NCBI RefSeq assembly: GCF_963676285.1
Contig: NZ_OY781063.1
Location: 496,001-560,000, forward strand
Source: an uncultured Sphaerochaeta sp.
GTDB taxonomy: Bacteria > Spirochaetota > Spirochaetia > Sphaerochaetales > Sphaerochaetaceae
DNA length: 64,000 bases
Direction: 5' to 3'
Shown: in pieces, positions 24,695-32,644 of the stretch
Layout of the letters: each line of letters begins with the position of its first letter
Position numbering within the stretch: position 1 is the stretch's first letter
Notes under the pieces: model-generated
The model's database searches: none
What the model was told of the DNA's origin: nothing
What the model saw: the letters and a program-made list of their open reading frames with translations, nothing else
Position numbers and translations under genes: made by a program

Positions 24695-25315
24695 TTATAA
24701 TAGAATCTCCATGTAGGTCTGTATTTTTGACTTGACCTGTAGCTTTTGTGCATATTCCATGAGGCGGGCAATATCCTTCTCCCGTGAACCGGCATATATC
24801 CTCATTGCCTGGTTCACCACCTGTATATCCGCTTTGTGGCGGGTTTGAACCATATCACAGAGAGTACGCTCGATGTTATAGGCTTTGATGGAGTTACCAC
24901 TTGGAGAAGATAGCGTCATGATTCCCAACTGATATGTTTCCTTGCTGGCCACTTTAGCTACAAGACCTCGCTTGAGGACATTTCCCACATTGTATCCGAA
25001 GGGAAATGTCATGGTATACCGTGAAGGAGTCCGGTCGGTCAGTGCATGAAGATACAAAGCGGTCTCATGGGAAAAGATTCCCCTTGAGAATCGCCATTGG
25101 AGAATATAAAACTCATCTTCCCAAGTTTCCGGGAGTGTATACACACCTCGCTCAACTCGAACAAGCAATCCGCTGTGTACCATGGAGGTGAGGCATCGCC
25201 TTGGAAGGCCTGCCTTGGTCACTTGGGTGCTCGTGATGATCCCCTGCTGTGCTTTTGCCATATTAAGTATCTTTGCATTATCAAGGTTGCTTACAAAACC
25301 TCTCTGTACTTTCAT
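24695..25315 (-). CDS. AbiEi-family antitoxin-like protein without a toxin partner
   Basis: 206 residues from the ATG at 25315. A longer frame begins at 25342, but TATAAT (a likely -10) lies inside it, which favours the inner start and a nearly leaderless message. The N-terminal winged helix (QQGIITSTQVTKAGLPRRCL, then GVYTLP) is the AbiEi antitoxin domain, followed by the AbiEi C-terminal domain (FSHETALYLHALTDRTP, AYNIERTLCDMVQ). In type IV toxin-antitoxin loci an AbiEii nucleotidyltransferase follows directly; here only 100 bases of decayed sequence and an rsgA relic follow. Probably an orphan remnant, or a solitary regulator. Confidence 0.82.
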   Translation of the reverse strand: MKVQRGFVSNLDNAKILNMAKAQQGIITSTQVTKAGLPRRCLTSMVHSGLLVRVERGVYTLPETWEDEFYILQWRFSRGIFSHETALYLHALTDRTPSRYTMTFPFGYNVGNVLKRGLVAKVASKETYQLGIMTLSSPSGNSIKAYNIERTLCDMVQTRHKADIQVVNQAMRIYAGSREKDIARLMEYAQKLQVKSKIQTYMEILL

Positions 25316-25458
25316 GCTATTTATATTATACCTTTTTAGCATGTTTGTACATTTATTTCTGTGAGAACTTCCTAAATCTGCCCTGATGATTTGAATTAAG
25401 AGAAAGTATACTGTATAAAGTCTTCCTTGAAATCAAAGCATCAAGGATGGTCTAACAT

Positions 25459-26562
25459 CTATACATGTTTTCCCTCCCTCCTTCTGTATTGATAGAGCAC
25501 CTTCCCCAACGTTTTATCCTTCTTCCTTCTCTGCCCCATCACCTCTTCCCAACTCATCGCTTCATGCTTCAGTAATAGATAATGTTCATACCTGTCCTGT
25601 TTCAACTCCCCTGATTGCAGTGCGCTCTTTACTGCACAACCTGGCTCTCCGGTATGACTGCAGTCATGGAACCGACAGTGTGATGCAAGGGATGCAATGT
25701 CAGAGAAACTTTCAGCAATCTCAGAAGCACTGCTGTTCATCCCCACCCCCCTGATACCTGGGGTATCGAGCAGGAGAGCTCCAGAGGGTAGCTGGTGGAG
25801 AGACCTGGAGGTAGTGGTATGCCTTCCCTTTCCATCACCCACGCGTACTTCTTGTGTTTTGGAAATTTCCTTCCCATAGAGCCGGTTTACTAATGTCGAT
25901 TTCCCGGCGCCGCTGGAACCTAAGAGCATATAAGTCTTCCTTGCCTTCAGAGAAAGGAGAAGGTTCTCTATGCCATTCCCAGAGAGAGAATCGACTAGGA
26001 ATACCCTCAAGGAGGTAAAACGCTCAGAGGCAATGCTCAGCATTCTCAAAGGATCTTCAACCAAGTCAATCTTTGTCAGTACCAACAGGGGATTGATATG
26101 ATCGGCAGAGAGAATGGAGAGATATCGTTCAATCTTGTGAATATTGAAGTCGTAGTGACTATCGATCACAATAAGAACGGCATCCACATTACTTGCGACC
26201 ACTTCGCGGAATCCTGTGACGTATCCTTCTTCATGAACAAGTGGTTTATGGAATTCAGAAATACGTGGGAGTACTGCTTCAATGAGACCCTTCTCTGACT
26301 CATAGGAGTTCACAGCACACCAATCCCCTACTACAGGTGCTTGCTGCACTCCTAACTCTAGAAGATTATTGAAGGATCCAGAGCGCTGTAACAGGTATGT
26401 TTGTATTCCATCACTGCCCCAGTAGTAGCTTCGATTTTCTTTGATGATACGTTGAGGTATATACCCAAGCGTACTGAAAGGCACAAAGTTTTGCGCCAAT
26501 TGTTCGTTCCATCCAAGGGAACTGAGTTGTGTAGTGTTATGTTGTAGTTGCATGATAACCAT
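25459..26562 (-). CDS. rsgA: Ribosome small subunit-dependent GTPase A
   Basis: 367 residues (364 if the fourth-codon ATG is used; neither has a clear Shine-Dalgarno site). N-terminal OB-fold (about 20-100), circularly permuted GTPase domain with TKID (G4) before GSSGAGKST (G1, about 217-225) and DTPGI (G3), and a C-terminal zinc finger (CRFHDCSHTGEPGC). It assists late 30S ribosome maturation in the cytoplasm. The upstream 110 bases can form alternative hairpins, one of which abuts the start codon. Confidence 0.92.
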   Translation of the reverse strand: MVIMQLQHNTTQLSSLGWNEQLAQNFVPFSTLGYIPQRIIKENRSYYWGSDGIQTYLLQRSGSFNNLLELGVQQAPVVGDWCAVNSYESEKGLIEAVLPRISEFHKPLVHEEGYVTGFREVVASNVDAVLIVIDSHYDFNIHKIERYLSILSADHINPLLVLTKIDLVEDPLRMLSIASERFTSLRVFLVDSLSGNGIENLLLSLKARKTYMLLGSSGAGKSTLVNRLYGKEISKTQEVRVGDGKGRHTTTSRSLHQLPSGALLLDTPGIRGVGMNSSASEIAESFSDIASLASHCRFHDCSHTGEPGCAVKSALQSGELKQDRYEHYLLLKHEAMSWEEVMGQRRKKDKTLGKVLYQYRRREGKHV

Positions 26563-26672
26563 CCGGGGTTCTGAAGATATAAGAAACAGCCTACCGCTGT
26601 TTTGGTAGGATTCCCCGGTATGTGTTTTTCTTTACTGTTTTCTGGTTTTCAAGATCAACACCGTTACCGGGG
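26563..26672 (-). promoter_or_regulatory. Structured leader of rsgA with competing stems
   Basis: On the minus strand CCCCGGTA (26672-26665) is complementary to TACCGGGG (26620-26613), while CCGGGG of that same arm can instead pair with CCCCGG (26568-26563), which touches the first ATG. Between the last two lies another stem, CCTACC/GGTAGG. The two folds are mutually exclusive. No known riboswitch class is recognised. Confidence 0.45.
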
Positions 26673-26765
26673 TTGCCTTACAATCTCCAGATGATTGGTT
26701 TTCATCCAAACTCCATAGTAAATTAGTGATATGGATACGATACATCTGCTATCGTATGCAGTCAA

Positions 26766-27200
26766 TTATAAAGAGCCTTTAATATCCTTGTATGCTTCGA
26801 TGTACGTTTCTACGGTATAGGAGCGAAGTATCTCTGCGATGAGGTCGAGAGGTAGTTCTTCCAAGGTTTTGAACCTAATACATGATTTTCCGAGCATGAG
26901 CTTCTTGCTCTGCTTCTGCAGCTTAGCCATTTTCTTGTCATCCATGTAGAGCGGCATGAGGTAGAGAGAGAATCCATGCTTCTGTACAGAGAGGGCAGCA
27001 TATCCTATGGGTTGTTTGTTATAGGTATCAGGGAAGGAGCGAAGGGGTATTTCATAGCTGATCATTCCCCAGTTCATACTTTCCTGGATTCCTTCTGGAA
27101 GATTCTCAAGGATCAATTTCCTGAGTGGTTCAATGACGGAGCGTTGCTCGCTGGTAAGCTCTGAGAGATATGCTTCTACGGTTGTTGCTTCTGATCGCAT
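26766..27200 (-). CDS. DUF1801 (YdhG-like) protein
   Basis: 144 residues with AGGAG eight bases before the ATG. TVEAYLSELTSEQRSVIEPLRKLI at the start, then NWGMISYEIP and CIRFKTLEELPLDLIAEILR, match the DUF1801 fold. Family members are small cytoplasmic proteins without a firm biochemical role. It stands alone between rsgA and a porin-like gene. Confidence 0.85.
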   Translation of the reverse strand: MRSEATTVEAYLSELTSEQRSVIEPLRKLILENLPEGIQESMNWGMISYEIPLRSFPDTYNKQPIGYAALSVQKHGFSLYLMPLYMDDKKMAKLQKQSKKLMLGKSCIRFKTLEELPLDLIAEILRSYTVETYIEAYKDIKGSL

Positions 27201-27245
27201 GGCAGGCTCCTAAGATTTAATTAAGATATTGGGCAGATATTATAA

Positions 27246-27272
27246 AAGTGACCCATCAACGATGGGCCACTT
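27246..27272 (-). terminator. Terminator of the porin-like gene
   Basis: AAGTGGCCCAT pairs with ATGGGTCACTT on the minus strand, then TTTATAAT. It lies 30 bases past the porin stop. Confidence 0.75.
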
Positions 27273-27300
27273 GTTAAGTAACGTTTTTAGACTCTTTCGA

Positions 27301-28293
27301 TTAGAAGGAGATAGAAACGCTTGGGCTGAGGGTGAAAGTACTGTCGATGATATATTCAGCATCGAGAGCATAAGTCACGCCGCCCATTGCATACTCTGCA
27401 CCAGCACCGATGGTATAAATCTCATCAGATGAAGTTGCAAGGTCGCCAAGGTCAAGCTTGAAGCTAGCAGAAAGGTCGAAGTCAGATACTGTGGTGCTAT
27501 AGGAAGCCTTAGCAGCCATGTAGTTGACGTCAGCCATGCTGTTGTAGTAAGCAGCCCAGACTCCAATGCCAGCAACTTCGGCATCAACATCAGCAACAAT
27601 TGCGGAAGTCTCAGCACCGAGGTCGAGGAAGAACTCACCAGTAGCAGCAAGAGCAATGTCTTCAAGACCAGCAAGGGAAGCAACATCAGCCTTTGCAGAA
27701 ACGGTCATTGCATTGTTACCACTGTAATCATTGGTAAATCCAACAGCAGCTTCAACACCGTCAAGAGGCATTACCTTTGCGCCAATGACCATGGGGAGAG
27801 AAGATGAAGGGAATGCAGAGGCATACACTTCAACCATGTCAGCATACTTCACGGTAACACCAAAGTTTCCACCAGTGGACATGCCAACGCTAGTAACAAA
27901 ATCATCAGCATAATCATTCTTGTCTGCCAATACTGAAGGAGCGCTTCCGCTAACACCGGTACCAACATGCAAGGTCAAAGCAACGTCGCCCATGTCTACA
28001 CCCTGCTCAGCAAGAGCCTTATCAAGGTAAATCTCAGCTTTTGCAGTTGCACCGTTGTCCTCATCTTCATACCAGACAGGACCAGCGTCCAAGCTGACCT
28101 TCCAGAAATCACCGGTAAAATCAAGGATAGTTACCAAATCAGCAGAACCACCACTTACTGTAGTAGCAGGTGCGGTGAACTCAAAATCATAACCAGCTGA
28201 GAAAGAACCGCTAACTTCGATAGGGGTAGCAGCAACCAAAGTTCCTGCAACCATGAGAACCAGCGCCAGAGTCAATACAAACTTTTTCTTCAT
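27301..28293 (-). CDS. Porin-like outer-membrane beta-barrel protein
   Basis: 330 residues from the ATG at 28293, with GGAGA eight bases upstream; a longer frame upstream is unsupported. Signal peptide 1-22 (cut after LVAA). The mature part alternates polar and nonpolar residues in many beta strands, is rich in Ala, Asp, Gly, Val and has almost no Cys, and ends in phenylalanine (SVSISF), all marks of an outer-membrane barrel. No named family can be set; similar abundant porin-like proteins occur in spirochetes. Terminator downstream and a long untranslated region upstream fit a highly expressed single gene. Confidence 0.78.
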   Translation of the reverse strand: MKKKFVLTLALVLMVAGTLVAATPIEVSGSFSAGYDFEFTAPATTVSGGSADLVTILDFTGDFWKVSLDAGPVWYEDEDNGATAKAEIYLDKALAEQGVDMGDVALTLHVGTGVSGSAPSVLADKNDYADDFVTSVGMSTGGNFGVTVKYADMVEVYASAFPSSSLPMVIGAKVMPLDGVEAAVGFTNDYSGNNAMTVSAKADVASLAGLEDIALAATGEFFLDLGAETSAIVADVDAEVAGIGVWAAYYNSMADVNYMAAKASYSTTVSDFDLSASFKLDLGDLATSSDEIYTIGAGAEYAMGGVTYALDAEYIIDSTFTLSPSVSISF

Positions 28294-28565
28294 GACGTAA
28301 ATCTCCATTTTTTTGCGTGAGAGTTTATTTGTAACATCAGTATGCTGATGCACTTTGTGAGTACAATGGACATAGATTGTGCAAATGATAGATTAATGTG
28401 AGGAACAAGTGATGTTGTTTGAGTAAGTGTGAAGCTAAATGGTGTTTGTGTGTGGTTTGTGTGCATAAATATCCTTTGTGTGAAATTTGAGAAGGTTACA
28501 CAGACACTATCGTTTCGATTGTCAACATTATTGCAGTACATAATCGATTTCATTATCATATAAGT
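28294..28565. promoter_or_regulatory. Long leader and promoter region of the porin gene with GT-rich repeats
   Basis: CATCAGTATGCTGATG (28335-28350) is a perfect 6-bp hairpin in the porin leader. TTTGTGTG occurs three times between about 28440 and 28485 (CACACAAA on the porin strand), with further TGTG copies around. This stretch separates the divergent porin and YfcE genes and could bind a regulator. No firm -35/-10 pair is visible. Confidence 0.45.
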
Positions 28566-29108
28566 ATGATATACCTTTTTGCCTCCGACATCCATGGAAG
28601 TGCATATGCAATGCATACACTCCTGAATATCTTTCAAACAACCAAAGCCTCCAAGCTAATACTGCTCGGGGACCTTCTCTATCATGGCCCAAGAAATGCC
28701 TTTCCCTATAAGTATAACCCAAAAGAAGCGTGCAGGCTACAAAATAGTGTGAAAGAATCGTTAATTTCTGTACGTGGGAACTGTGATTCTGAAGTTGACC
28801 AAATGGTATTGGAGTTCCCTATGCTCTCAGACAGTGCAATCATGCACTTGGAACAGGTAGGAAACCACTTAATCTATCTCCATCATGGGCACAAGGAGTT
28901 ACCTCCTCTTACCCCGGGGACGATTGTTATCAGTGGGCATACCCATATTCCTGTTGCTGAGAAGAGGGATGGAATGTTTTTCATCAACCCAGGCTCAGTA
29001 TCCCTGCCAAAGGGTGGGTACCCGGCCAGCTATTGCTTGTTGGAAGACCGTACGTTTACCATCTTTGAACTGGAGAACGGTAAGGAGATGATGAGCCTCA
29101 CCATTTGA
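28566..29108 (+). CDS. yfcE: YfcE-family metallophosphoesterase
   Basis: 180 residues, the family size. The metal-binding set is complete: D8-x-H10 (SDIHG), GD (35-36), GNCD (about 71-74), HHGH (about 105-108) and GHTH (about 124-127). E. coli YfcE is a cytoplasmic Mn-dependent phosphodiesterase on synthetic substrates; the natural one is not settled. No Shine-Dalgarno site is clear. The last 11 bases overlap the end of the convergent histidine kinase gene. Confidence 0.88.
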   Translation: MIYLFASDIHGSAYAMHTLLNIFQTTKASKLILLGDLLYHGPRNAFPYKYNPKEACRLQNSVKESLISVRGNCDSEVDQMVLEFPMLSDSAIMHLEQVGNHLIYLHHGHKELPPLTPGTIVISGHTHIPVAEKRDGMFFINPGSVSLPKGGYPASYCLLEDRTFTIFELENGKEMMSLTI

Positions 29109-30594
29109 GGCTTACCACAACCTCCCCTTCTCTCTGGCTGATCTCTGCATTCCCTTGATGGAGACGCATGATCTGGGCAGTGATGGGAAGGCCCAAGCCA
29201 CTACCGGAAGTACCTCGGCTGGAATCCCCCTTGCTCCAGGGCTCAAAGAAATCTATATCTTCTGCAATCGTCCCTTTGTTGGTGAAGGTCATGGTGTTCT
29301 TCCCAATGGACCAACCAACCGAGCCCTCGCTTGACTGCAAGGCATTGGAGAGCATGGCACGGGATGCATAGCTAAGTAGATTCTGGTCACCCTGCAAGGC
29401 GGCGTCCTCAGCGTCGAGATAGATACGATCCTGCTCTTCCTTGGTTAATGAAGAGAATACTTGCTGGATGAAGGAAGGGATTGCAATGTCCTCGCTTGTT
29501 ATCTTCATATCGGGGCTTTGGAGATTACTGTACAGTACAACCTGGGATATACGAGCTGAAAGTGCATCATTCTCGTTCTTAAGTGCCATGAAAGTCTTCT
29601 CATTTGCAGGAAACACCCCGTCGGCAATTCCATCAAGCAGCAGTTTCATACTGGCAACCGGAGTATTGAGGTCGTGGGAGATACTCCTAAGCCAAGCCTG
29701 CCGGCTTCGCTTATGCTGGGCAAGGTTCTCGTCAAGCATCTTGATCGAGTCATTGATTACGCGCTGCTCATCTATCTTGGTCTTGGGGAGCTCGACCCCG
29801 TTCTCTCCACTACTCAATTGTTCCAGCGCCTTTTGGATCCCCTGAGTATAGCGTTCGCTCCGCTTGGAAATAGATGCAGCCATCATAAGGGCAATGACGA
29901 ATGCTATCGGCATCGCCCAGAGAATCGGGAAGAGCAAGCCCCTGAAGAGGTAACCGGTATTCTTGTAGGTAAAGGGTGTAAAGGTGAGCACATCCACCAG
30001 GGCAATCACCTCATCGTTGTAGGAGATGACCAAGCTCCCGGCAATATCGGTAGCCTTCACCTGGGGAGGAAGAAGAATTGTATGTTTCTGTGATGCAGAT
30101 TGTTGATTCACGGAGAGAGAGGATGTTTCGGAATCCTTTTCTATATGCACCTCATAGACAGAACTGTGCATCTCGCTTGCAGAGAATCCTTGTTCAGAGA
30201 TCTGCTGGTGGGCTCGTTGCATTGCAGGGGAACTCATCATCGGCCGCATACCCTCAAACTCATCAGAGGGAGGAACCGGCAGGGAAGCACCCCCACTGGT
30301 CATGCCGTAAGCAATGGCCACCGTACCATCAGGGTTGCGGATATACAAACCACTGACCCTGTCATCGGCGGAGCGCAACAGAACTTCCTCAAGGCTTAGC
30401 AAGGAGTAGCTGCGACCCTCCAACCCTGCTGAAAGATTTTTACTCAGTGCAGAGAGATAGTCCTGGAAGACAGACTCTGTCCAGTTAAGTCGCTGGTGGT
30501 GGATAGTCACCAAGAATACCGTAGCCTGGATACCCACCACTACGGCAACCACCAATACGAATCCCAGGAAGAGTCTTACGAACTGCCTTCTCAT
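29098..30594 (-). CDS. Membrane sensor histidine kinase
   Basis: 498 residues: membrane helix 7-29, a periplasmic sensor region of about 180 residues (30-212) rich in Ser, Met and Gln, a second helix (218-240), a HAMP-like linker, the phospho-acceptor box SISHDLNTP (His307), and an ATPase domain with N-box MLSNALQSS and GSGLGLPI. The G1 box is weak (FTNKGTI in place of DxGxG). It starts within the stop of the response regulator gene (ATGA), so kinase and regulator are coupled. Signal unknown. Confidence 0.9.
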   Translation of the reverse strand: MRRQFVRLFLGFVLVVAVVVGIQATVFLVTIHHQRLNWTESVFQDYLSALSKNLSAGLEGRSYSLLSLEEVLLRSADDRVSGLYIRNPDGTVAIAYGMTSGGASLPVPPSDEFEGMRPMMSSPAMQRAHQQISEQGFSASEMHSSVYEVHIEKDSETSSLSVNQQSASQKHTILLPPQVKATDIAGSLVISYNDEVIALVDVLTFTPFTYKNTGYLFRGLLFPILWAMPIAFVIALMMAASISKRSERYTQGIQKALEQLSSGENGVELPKTKIDEQRVINDSIKMLDENLAQHKRSRQAWLRSISHDLNTPVASMKLLLDGIADGVFPANEKTFMALKNENDALSARISQVVLYSNLQSPDMKITSEDIAIPSFIQQVFSSLTKEEQDRIYLDAEDAALQGDQNLLSYASRAMLSNALQSSEGSVGWSIGKNTMTFTNKGTIAEDIDFFEPWSKGDSSRGTSGSGLGLPITAQIMRLHQGNAEISQREGEVVVSLKW

Positions 30595-31304
30595 AACACT
30601 GCGCCTTCCTTCTCATGCCCAATAAAACGATAGCCATAGCCACGAACCGTCTCGATCCAGGGACCGTCTCCAAGTTTGGAGCGGATATTCTTGATATGGG
30701 TATCGACCACCCGTTCATAGGAGTCGACAGCATAGTCGAAACACTCCTCGAGAATCTGAGAACGAGAAACCAAATGATGTGAGTTTTCGATCAGGAATGC
30801 AAGGATTCTCCACTCAGCAGCGGTCAGGATAACCTCCTCTCCATCAACCAGAAGTTGATGATCGGTCTCATCAAAGCGCATCGAGTGGTCATTGACATAT
30901 AGAAAGCCATCGCTTGGGCTGTAACTGTTGTTCCGGTATCGCCTGAGCACTGCCTGCACCCTGAGTACCAGCTCCTTTGGGCTGAAGGGCTTTGAGATAT
31001 AGTCATCAGCCCCGAGTTCAAACCCAAGGATCCTGTCACTCTCCTCACTGCGTGCAGTCATGAAAATCACCGGACAGTCACACTTCTCCTTGAGTTGTTT
31101 CACAAACGCGAAGCCATCCCCATCTGGAAGCATGACATCCTGGATAAGCAGTGAGGGAACCTGGTTGGCAACAGCCTCCCGAACCGCCCTAAGGGTTGCA
31201 AACCCCTTAACGTGATACCCCGAGAGTTCAAGGTACTGGCGAACCCCCTCACGGATCACTTCATGATCCTCTACTATATATATAAGGTCCTGTGTCTCTG
31301 TCAT
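30591..31304 (-). CDS. OmpR-family response regulator, canonical
   Basis: 237 residues. Receiver domain with acidic pair Glu12-Asp13, phospho-acceptor Asp56 (IQDVMLPDGDGF), Thr83 and Lys105; winged helix from about 140 (LTAAEWRILAFLIENSHHLVSR, then VDTHIKNIRSKLG and TVRGYGYRF). It is about 50 percent identical by eye to the next gene upstream, its tandem paralog. It should be phosphorylated by the kinase encoded downstream. Confidence 0.92.
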   Translation of the reverse strand: MTETQDLIYIVEDHEVIREGVRQYLELSGYHVKGFATLRAVREAVANQVPSLLIQDVMLPDGDGFAFVKQLKEKCDCPVIFMTARSEESDRILGFELGADDYISKPFSPKELVLRVQAVLRRYRNNSYSPSDGFLYVNDHSMRFDETDHQLLVDGEEVILTAAEWRILAFLIENSHHLVSRSQILEECFDYAVDSYERVVDTHIKNIRSKLGDGPWIETVRGYGYRFIGHEKEGAVL

Positions 31305-31307
31305 CGG

Positions 31308-32039
31308 TTATTCCTGCCCTTCGCTTCCCTTCCCGGGAAGGCTGGAAGTACTCTTACCGGCAAACCGGTAACCATATCCCCTGACTGTCTCGATCCACTG
31401 TGGTCCCATGGGACCCATCTTTGCACGCATATTCTTCACATGGGTATCGACAATTCGGTCATACGACTCAAAACTATAGTCAAAGCAGTGCTCCAATATC
31501 TGTGAGCGGGTGATGAGGATTCCACTATTGCTCACCAAGTAACTCATAATTCTCCACTCTGCAGCTGTAAGCGGTATCTGCGATCCGTCCAAGGTGAAGA
31601 GGTGACTTACCTCGTCGAACTGCAATACAGACCCTGCCAACACCCATGTTGATCCTCCCCGGTAGGAGGAAACACTGACATCAATTCGGCGAAACAGTGC
31701 GTGCACCCTGAGCACCAGCTCCTTGAAGCTGAACGGCTTGCATACATAGTCGTCAGCCCCCAACTCAAAACCCAGGATGCGATCACTCTCAGCAACCCTG
31801 CTTGTCACGAAGATGACCGGAAATGAATGGGTCTGCTTCATTTTCTTGATGTAACTGAACCCATCCCCATCAGAGAACTGTACTTCCAGGAGCATCAAGT
31901 CAGGAACTTGACGGCTTATGGCTACCTGAACAGCATGCAAATCCTCAAACACATGCACCTCGTATCCTGAAAGCTCGAGATACTGTTTCACCCCTTCTCG
32001 ATCCTCAACTGTGGGGTCAACGACATAAATCATCTTCAT
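31308..32039 (-). CDS. OmpR-family regulator with Glu in place of the phospho-acceptor Asp
   Basis: 243 residues, the first gene of the regulator-regulator-kinase operon. The receiver matches its neighbour (REGVKQYLELSGYEVHVFEDLHAV, ESDRILGFELGADDY), and Thr and Lys of the switch are kept, but the phospho-acceptor position is Glu52 (LLEVQFSDGDGF, codon GAA) and the acidic pair is Asp8-Pro9. It therefore cannot be phosphorylated in the usual way and may mimic the active state, or act by dimerising with its partner. The DNA-binding domain is intact (LTAAEWRIMSYL, VDTHVKNMRAKMG, TVRGYGYRF). Confidence 0.9.
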   Translation of the reverse strand: MKMIYVVDPTVEDREGVKQYLELSGYEVHVFEDLHAVQVAISRQVPDLMLLEVQFSDGDGFSYIKKMKQTHSFPVIFVTSRVAESDRILGFELGADDYVCKPFSFKELVLRVHALFRRIDVSVSSYRGGSTWVLAGSVLQFDEVSHLFTLDGSQIPLTAAEWRIMSYLVSNSGILITRSQILEHCFDYSFESYDRIVDTHVKNMRAKMGPMGPQWIETVRGYGYRFAGKSTSSLPGKGSEGQE

Positions 32040-32266
32040 AATGCAACATCACCATACCTTTGCTCGTCTGACAAGCATTCTTGTGGATTCAACACATATC
32101 TCCACATTATCTTCACATTTCCTCTTAATAATAGACAGGGTGTGTACTGGCTGTCAAATACAACAGCTGACAATCACATAGTTCATCCATTCTGCACGCG
32201 TGTGGAGATATCCGACCAAAACACCCGTCTATTGCACTGGTTGGGCTTCCACGCTACACTTGGCCA

Positions 32267-32644
32267 ATGAAACTCAGGTGGAAAACCCTCATTGGAGACA
32301 CACTCATCCTTGCCCTCTGCATCCTTGCCCTTGTTGCCATCAGCAGGCAGACTGCCAGCGGCGGAAGCGGGTATGTCCAGGTCCAGAGCAGTGAAGCCAC
32401 CTACCGCTACAGTCTCGATGTCGATCGTGAGATTACCGTACAGGGGCCACTGGGGGAGACCCATATAGTCATCGAGGATGGTCACGCCCACATCGAGGAC
32501 TCAGCCTGCCCCACCAAGAGCTGCACCTTCCAGAAACCCATTTCAAATGCACGCTCCTGGATCGCGTGCCTTCCAAACCAGGTGCTGCTTACCATCGTAG
32601 GCAGCAACAGCGAGAATCTGGAGGTTGATGATGTCGCAAACTGA
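32267..32644 (+). CDS. NusG domain II-like membrane-anchored protein
   Basis: 125 residues: one N-terminal membrane helix (about 8-25) and an extracytoplasmic NusG-II-like domain (SYRYSLDVDREITVQGPLGETHIVIEDGHAHIEDSACPTKSC, ending in IVG strands). Such proteins often lie beside Gx transporter and FMN-related genes, and the Gx gene here overlaps its end by 14 bases. The conserved ACPxKxC pair of Cys is present. Function not established; no strong ribosome-binding site is visible. Confidence 0.78.
   Translation: MKLRWKTLIGDTLILALCILALVAISRQTASGGSGYVQVQSSEATYRYSLDVDREITVQGPLGETHIVIEDGHAHIEDSACPTKSCTFQKPISNARSWIACLPNQVLLTIVGSNSENLEVDDVAN

Noticed and set aside
24562..24795. Minus-strand frame after the AbiEi gene, first thought to be the missing toxin
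   Set aside because: Only 77 codons, overlaps the antitoxin end in another frame, and shows no nucleotidyltransferase motif.
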